A stretch of DNA of 64,000 bases from CAZUVM01 sp964623885 (lineage in GTDB: Bacteria > Verrucomicrobiota > Verrucomicrobiia > Limisphaerales > UBA8199): positions 12,853 through 76,852 of the forward strand of contig CAZUVM010000009.1 of NCBI GenBank assembly GCA_964623885.1, in the 5' to 3' direction. The notes beneath the pieces were generated by a model that ran no database searches, was not told where the DNA came from, and worked only from the letters and a program-made list of their open reading frames with translations. Both the position numbers and the translations under genes were made by a program. Positions 60,401 to 64,000 of the stretch are shown here, in pieces (position 1 is the stretch's first letter; every line of letters starts with the position of its first letter).

Positions 60401-61575
60401 GCTGGGCGGCGACCGGAACCTGGAAAGGCATCGGGGTCAAGATTTATGATGCTGTTACCGGCGAATTACTTCATGAACTGCCAGTCGCGGGAACGGCTGT
60501 GGTTGCTTTCAGCCCAGACGGAAACTGGCTGGCTACAGCCAACATGACCGAACTGAAACTTTGGCAGACGAGCTCGTGGGATTGCGCGCCGCGGGCGATT
60601 CCAGGCGATCACGTATCGGAAATCAACCCGCTGGCGTTCAGCCCGGATGGGCGCCTGCTGGCCTATATGCACGGCGGATACGAGATTCGAATGGTAAAGG
60701 TGCCTTCGTGTGAGGTGGTGGCGACGCTGCGCGTGCCTTCGCTCACACATGTGAGCTCTCTTACTTTCAGTCCCGATGGAGCGCGGTTTGCCGCCTTGGA
60801 ATGGAGCGGGCAAATCAATATTTGGGACTTAAGAGCGCTTCGCCGGGAGTTGGTCAATTTAAACCTGGACTGGGACCTGCCACCGTTCCCGCCCGCGACT
60901 AATGCTGCCCCATTCAGCCCGGCCAGGTTGCAATTTGATGCCGGACCATTCAGCGAAGAAGAGTTGGCGCAATTAATCCCGCGCCGGGAACCTGACATTG
61001 CAGGCAACCTGATTGACCTGAGTGATTATTACAATGCGCCTTTGACTGAGAGTTGGCACAGCCCCAGAGCTGCAAAGAACGATTTGTCCGGGCTGACGCC
61101 GGGCATACACGAATTGGGCGGGGTTGGATTCGACGTGCGCGGCTTGATCCAGCTTGGCGTTGTTGCTCCCAACTTCCTGCCTTATCCCAACCACGTGCTC
61201 AACATTCCGATCGGCCGCAAATGTCGCCGGCTGCATTTTCTGCACGCGGCGATCTACTCTGGCAACGCTCACCTGGGGGATGAACTGGGCAGTTACGTTT
61301 TTCACTATGCCGATGGCCGCCAGGAGCAACGGCCTATTGTGATGGGCAAAGACATGGTGGATTGGTGGTCGCTCTCCAGCCAAACGGTCACGAACTGCCA
61401 GATCGCATGGACCGGCAAGAACCCGGTTGCGTCAAGAGAGGGCCACAGCGTGCGGCTTTTCAAAACCACCTGGGAAAACCCTTTTCCGAACGTGCCCATC
61501 GTGCAGTTTGACTTTACTTCGGACAAGCCGACGCCGGGCCAGCCCTTCCTCGTAGCAGTGACTGCCGAGCCGTAA
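57403..61575 (+). CDS. Ser/Thr protein kinase with membrane span, WD40 repeats and a C-terminal domain
   Basis: A 1390-residue signalling protein. The N-terminal kinase has the G-loop GEGGCGVVY (86-94), catalytic Lys in VALKVIKLG (109), HRDIKPSN (200-207), DFGIAK (223-228) and GTPAYMSPEQA. The linker includes DLDWIVMKCLEKDRTRRYE. One membrane helix lies at about 437-455, then a charged coiled stretch. Around 600 residues of WD40-like repeats follow (FSPDG-x-L/M-A and LRLWDV patterns). The last ~200 residues form a separate, Pro- and aromatic-rich domain (FDVRGLIQLGVVAPNFLPYPNHVL) that I do not recognise. The 1390-residue size is large for the family. Confidence 0.9.
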   Translation: MSTNIERLEAVFSRALGFPPDERAAFLAGACGQDTVLLERARALLQVHEASEGILPEHPRAEAQMGAGAERPGDRIAHYKLLEKIGEGGCGVVYMAEQEEPVRRRVALKVIKLGMDTRRVVARFEAERQALALMDHPNIARVLDAGATQAGRPFFVMELVKGVKITDYCEQNRIPTTQRVELVVQICRAIQHAHQKGIIHRDIKPSNVLVTVHDGVPVPKVIDFGIAKAIEGRLTEQTLFTSFEQFIGTPAYMSPEQAELKGLDVDTRTDIYSLGVLLYELLIGRTPFDAKELLSAGLDAMRRTIREKEPPRPSTRLTMEMSRADRGRQQAPESKGATSADHRNAASDEALASNTRQLAGAAKASSLLLERRELIKALRGDLDWIVMKCLEKDRTRRYETANGLAMDLLRHLKGEPVVARPQSKFYRFQKLARRNKLVFLAAAGVALALVLGTAGSTLEAVRARRAEREQQRLHREADRARGGEAEQRVAAERHLYDALLGEARAKQLSGRAGQRFESLEAIGKAAAIRRTTDLSDAAVTAFALPDVREQKRWRFPAHWMAANVCFDESCELYACITNSGIVVRRVQDEQQVSFLTLKDVNDFANGLLLRRFDSRSRYLAASCVVGQGELRSRVWELTRAGTLVLETDGVGDPDFSPDGMAIAMLNPDGSVSIEDLETGKELRRLGVGGRLTIVRFSPDGTKLAGLENGGIAAWVMDASSGQTITTLPGSGALSYLSWSRDGNLLAMGYVDGRIEVWDVHASRVRVRLAGHEARVTGLAFSQQGNMLASASWDSTLRLWDVPSGRQWVMYRTQDVGLHFSRDDRTLAYAVEGEVTKLLEVGQATGYRRLSGRADGLRAWNTEFSPDGRLMVVSANDGIGIWDTDSGKEIGHLPTSACRSARFQTYGGLGIIGCTEGGLYRWPLRSESTARGSFLRLDPPQILAAQQTFRYAALNADGRKLLASREVGVDPLLLDLAGLTNRLNLQGHFAAQFVTLDPAGRWAATGTWKGIGVKIYDAVTGELLHELPVAGTAVVAFSPDGNWLATANMTELKLWQTSSWDCAPRAIPGDHVSEINPLAFSPDGRLLAYMHGGYEIRMVKVPSCEVVATLRVPSLTHVSSLTFSPDGARFAALEWSGQINIWDLRALRRELVNLNLDWDLPPFPPATNAAPFSPARLQFDAGPFSEEELAQLIPRREPDIAGNLIDLSDYYNAPLTESWHSPRAAKNDLSGLTPGIHELGGVGFDVRGLIQLGVVAPNFLPYPNHVLNIPIGRKCRRLHFLHAAIYSGNAHLGDELGSYVFHYADGRQEQRPIVMGKDMVDWWSLSSQTVTNCQIAWTGKNPVASREGHSVRLFKTTWENPFPNVPIVQFDFTSDKPTPGQPFLVAVTAEP

Positions 61576-62006
61576 GCAACCCGGGCCATAAGACGGCGGC
61601 ATCACCCATCTATTTCCCCGATCACTAAGCCGGAACCATTTAGTGGAAGGGACCGCGCCCGCCACGGGCGCAGCGGTTGGCGCCCTCGCCAACCTCATTC
61701 CGGACTGCGCCAATTCTGCTCGTTAGTTGGTGAGCTTGGGCCCATACAAGCCAACCGGCGGGGGCGCCGGTCGGCAGCGCCCGGGGCGGGCGCGCTCCCG
61801 GAAGACAACTGCATCGTTCCAGCTAAGCCCGCGTAGTCCATTCTGATCGCAGCAGCGTGCGAACAGAGAAAAAATTTCTTTTCTGGCTGAGATCTTTTCT
61901 TCTGAAACGACGCACTGAGGAGTGAAGCCCATTGGATCGAGCCGAAACGACAGGATCGTCCAACTAAAAACAATTTGTTGAGATCACCAGAACAACTAAA
62001 CATCAA
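61576..62006. repeat. 431-bp gene-free gap with GC-rich hairpin repeats
   Basis: No plausible gene lies here. 61625-61690 contains CTAAGCCGGAAC and a CGCCCGCCACGGGCG-type hairpin. 61748-61830 is copy B of the repeat at 2413-2492, in opposite orientation. The last ~130 bases before the next gene are AT-rich (AAACAATTTGTTGAG) and probably hold the promoter of the small secreted protein at 62007. Confidence 0.55.
61748..61830 (-). repeat. GC-rich dispersed intergenic repeat, copy B
   Basis: Read on the minus strand, this segment matches 2413-2492 from GCTTAGCTGGAACGA through GCAGTTGTCTTC, CGCGCCCGCCCCG and GGCGCTGC to CCGCCGG, with small gaps. The two copies are the clearest evidence of a dispersed intergenic family in this genome. 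Confidence 0.65.
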
Positions 62007-62444
62007 ATGAAAGTCCTGTGGTACTTCCTATTCGTGGCGCTGGCCAATGCCTCACTGGCCCTGAGTTACTCCATCGACTGGTACAAAATATCCAGCGGCG
62101 GAGGCACAAGCACCGGCGGAACGTTTCAAGTCACCGGCACGATTGGCCAGCATGATGCAGGTGGGCCGATGAGCGGGGGTGCTTACTCGGTTACCGGCGG
62201 GTTCTGGTCGTTGATTGCGCCGGTGCAGACTCCGGGCGCGCCGACGCTTTATATCGCGCGCGGCGCCAGCTCGGTGACGGTTTATTGGCAAGCGGTTTCG
62301 GGTTGGACTTTGCAGCAAAACAATGACGTCAGCGCTCCGGCAGGGTGGTCGGCCAGTAGTGGCGTTACTACCACCAGTGGAACGAACACTCTTACGCTGA
62401 CGCAGCCGGCCGGCAGACTGTTCTTCCGGCTGACAAGCCCCTGA
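62007..62444 (+). CDS. Small secreted protein of unknown function
   Basis: A 145-residue protein with a signal peptide (VLWYFLFVALANASLALSY). It has a Gly/Ser/Thr-rich segment (ISSGGGTSTGGTFQVTGTIGQHDAGGPMSGGAYSVTGGFWSL) and a C-terminal beta-sandwich-like part (LYIARGASSVTVYWQAVSGWTLQQN). No enzymatic motif is visible. It immediately precedes a large surface-protein gene on the same strand and may be its partner. Confidence 0.68.
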   Translation: MKVLWYFLFVALANASLALSYSIDWYKISSGGGTSTGGTFQVTGTIGQHDAGGPMSGGAYSVTGGFWSLIAPVQTPGAPTLYIARGASSVTVYWQAVSGWTLQQNNDVSAPAGWSASSGVTTTSGTNTLTLTQPAGRLFFRLTSP

Positions 62445-62661
62445 TGATTTAGACAGCACAAAGGAAAGGCAATCTATGATGAAAACTCACACGCGCAAAA
62501 CATCTCACTCAGCGCAAGTTGTAATGGGCATGCCGACCTCTTCTGAAAGACGAGAGCAAGAGCCCTCTAGATCCGGTCGAGCGTTCCATTCACGTCCACG
62601 CACCGACTCGGTTTTACGATTTTGGAGGAGGGTTGGAGGCGGCGAGGGGAGCGGGGGGGCA

Positions 62662-64000
62662 ATGACGCGACGGGTCGCGCAGACCGTGGTGATGGCGCTT
62701 CTCCTGTGCCAAAGCCTTGCTGCGCAGGCTCAGGGGACGGCGTTTACTTATGATGGACGGTTGAGCGTAGGCGGCAGTCCCGCAAACGGGATTTATGACA
62801 TCCGTGCCGGTCTCTACACGATCAGTACGGGAGGCACAGTGTTTGCCGGGCCGGTTACGAATCCCGCTGTGGCGGTGAGTAACGGATTGTTCACGATTAC
62901 CCTGGACTACGGCAATGTTTTCGACGGGACCACTTATTGGCTGCAAGTCGCGGTGCGCACAAACGGGGTAGGCTCGTTTACTGTGCTTAGCCCGCGCCAG
63001 CAATTGACGCCCACTCCGTATGCCATTTTTGCCGAAGGCGCGAACGCGGCGGGACTGAGCGGGACGGTCCCGTCCGCGAGCCTCGCCGGCGGTTACAGCG
63101 GCGTCGTGAGCTTCACCAATCCTGCCAACATTTTTGCCGGCAATGGCATGGGCATAAGTAATGTCAACGCCGTGACCCTCGACGGTTTGAACAGTGGGAA
63201 TTTCTGGCAGTTGGGCGGCAACGCGGGTACGTCGCCCACGGTGAACTTCCTTGGGACCACCGACAACAACGCGTTGCAATTACGATCCTTCAATGAGCCC
63301 GGCTTGCAATTGCAATACGTTTCGAGCGGAACAGTTCTGACCGGCCTCGAGTATGGCATGAACGTCGTCGCTGGATATTGGGGCAATAGCATCTCGAGCG
63401 GTACGGTCGGGGGAACCATCGCCGGCGGCGGCGACTCTTTTAGGTTCGATGTGATTTCGGGAGACAATCCAAACAGGATTTTGGCTGATTTCGGCACGAT
63501 CGGCGGCGGGCTGGGCAACACCGCCGGCGAATACGCGACGATTCCTGGAGGGAGCGGAAACACCGTGACTGGGATCGGCAGTTTTGGCGCCGGGCAGGAC
63601 GTCCGGACCGTAAACAATGGGACCTTCATGTGGGGCGATGGCTCGCAAAATCCTTTCACGGGAGCGGGAGTCGATAATGCTTTTAACGTCCTCGCGAGCG
63701 GTGGCGTGTTCTTCTACGATGGCGCCAATGGAGTCCACGTTGACGGCATGGGCAATAATGACGGAACGATTGATTTCGGACTCAAGTTGGGTGGCGCCCT
63801 TTCGAGCGGTGAAGGCATCGCTTCCAAACGCCCCGTCGGCGGCAACCAGTATGGACTGGATTTCTATACCTCTTCCAACGACCGGATGTCGATTGCCGCG
63901 AATGGCTTTGTCGGCATTAACACTACCAGCCCATCCCAACGCCTCGAAGTCGCCGGCAATTACGTTTTGATCGACGGCCACAACGCCGACAATGGGAACG
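62662..64000 (+). CDS. Start of a large surface protein with YadA-head-like repeats (3' end outside window)
   Basis: The frame stays open to the end of the window (about 446 residues visible). ATG 62662 gives a good signal peptide (RVAQTVVMALLLCQSLAAQAQ). The frame is also open upstream to an ATG at 62476, but that 62-codon leader reads like non-coding sequence. The mature part starts with a beta-rich domain (GTAFTYDGRLSVGGSPANG, ending YWLQVAVRTNGVGSFTVLSPRQQLTPTPYAI). Gly/Asn-rich repeats follow. Among them GGGLGNTAGEYATIPGGSGNT and GIGSFGAGQDV resemble the left-handed head of trimeric adhesins. It is probably a surface fibre or tail-spike-like protein, and a C-terminal chaperone domain may lie downstream. 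Confidence 0.75.
   Translation, partial: MTRRVAQTVVMALLLCQSLAAQAQGTAFTYDGRLSVGGSPANGIYDIRAGLYTISTGGTVFAGPVTNPAVAVSNGLFTITLDYGNVFDGTTYWLQVAVRTNGVGSFTVLSPRQQLTPTPYAIFAEGANAAGLSGTVPSASLAGGYSGVVSFTNPANIFAGNGMGISNVNAVTLDGLNSGNFWQLGGNAGTSPTVNFLGTTDNNALQLRSFNEPGLQLQYVSSGTVLTGLEYGMNVVAGYWGNSISSGTVGGTIAGGGDSFRFDVISGDNPNRILADFGTIGGGLGNTAGEYATIPGGSGNTVTGIGSFGAGQDVRTVNNGTFMWGDGSQNPFTGAGVDNAFNVLASGGVFFYDGANGVHVDGMGNNDGTIDFGLKLGGALSSGEGIASKRPVGGNQYGLDFYTSSNDRMSIAANGFVGINTTSPSQRLEVAGNYVLIDGHNADNGN

Noticed and set aside
62476..62661. Upstream ATG-initiated leader of the surface protein
   Set aside because: The frame is open, but the 62 codons have non-coding codon usage and would place the signal peptide internally. 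It is kept only as an alternative start.

Overview
The window looks like a chromosomal segment from a Gram-negative member of the Verrucomicrobia, most likely the Pedosphaera/Limisphaerales side of the phylum. This rests on gene content and not on a database search. The pointers are a periplasmic-propeller histidine kinase, a DUF1080 protein beside a Tat-exported sugar isomerase, an ECF sigma factor paired with a WD40 Ser/Thr kinase, many secreted glycan enzymes, weak Shine-Dalgarno signals, and GC-rich hairpin repeats between genes. TonB/ExbBD, Mpl (meso-DAP murein recycling) and a TonB-dependent receptor show an outer membrane. No rRNA, tRNA, CRISPR array or prophage was seen.

Layout. 1-8.6 kb: end of an ABC-2-like permease operon with a TPR protein, mpl and asd (convergent), a small protein, mnmE, and a Tat-exported GH51 enzyme. 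8.7-13.2 kb: a topoisomerase III-like gene, a four-helix-bundle (S23 family) gene inside near-perfect 28-bp inverted repeats, and a Xer recombinase with no ordinary start codon in the expected place. 13.2-20.9 kb: a complete TonB system (coiled-coil protein, two ExbD, ExbB, TonB) divergent from a 1000-aa receptor, then a small plug-like secreted protein and an OB-fold protein. 20.9-25.8 kb: a PIG-L deacetylase, lepB, a higBA toxin-antitoxin pair, uppP, small lipoproteins and a 31-aa membrane microprotein. This stretch also holds two palindromic elements.

26-31 kb: a candidate restriction-modification pair (Dam-type methylase plus a small PD-(D/E)XK protein), a class V aminotransferase, a winged-helix protein, and a DUF1080/sugar-isomerase operon. 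31-41 kb: ku divergent from an AddA-like helicase-nuclease, then a 1718-aa TPR protein with a C39-like peptidase domain. 41-49.5 kb: two SPFH proteins, and a same-strand cluster of CE15 esterase, SGNH hydrolase, propeller histidine kinase and response regulator. 49.7-56.6 kb: ribBA and ribH, trxB, a fibronectin-type protein divergent from a LuxR-type regulator, a GH5 enzyme, a DUF2252 protein and a lone receiver. 56.7-64 kb: the ECF sigma/WD40 kinase pair, a repeat-rich gap, a small secreted protein, and the start of a large YadA-head-like surface protein that runs off the end.

The most unusual structure is the 11586-12087 interval. A 485-bp inverted-repeat cassette carrying the S23 gene sits exactly between topB and xerC. 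It supplies the topB stop codon and separates xerC from any canonical start. Removing it between two CCCAA direct repeats would join the two reading frames without a stop.
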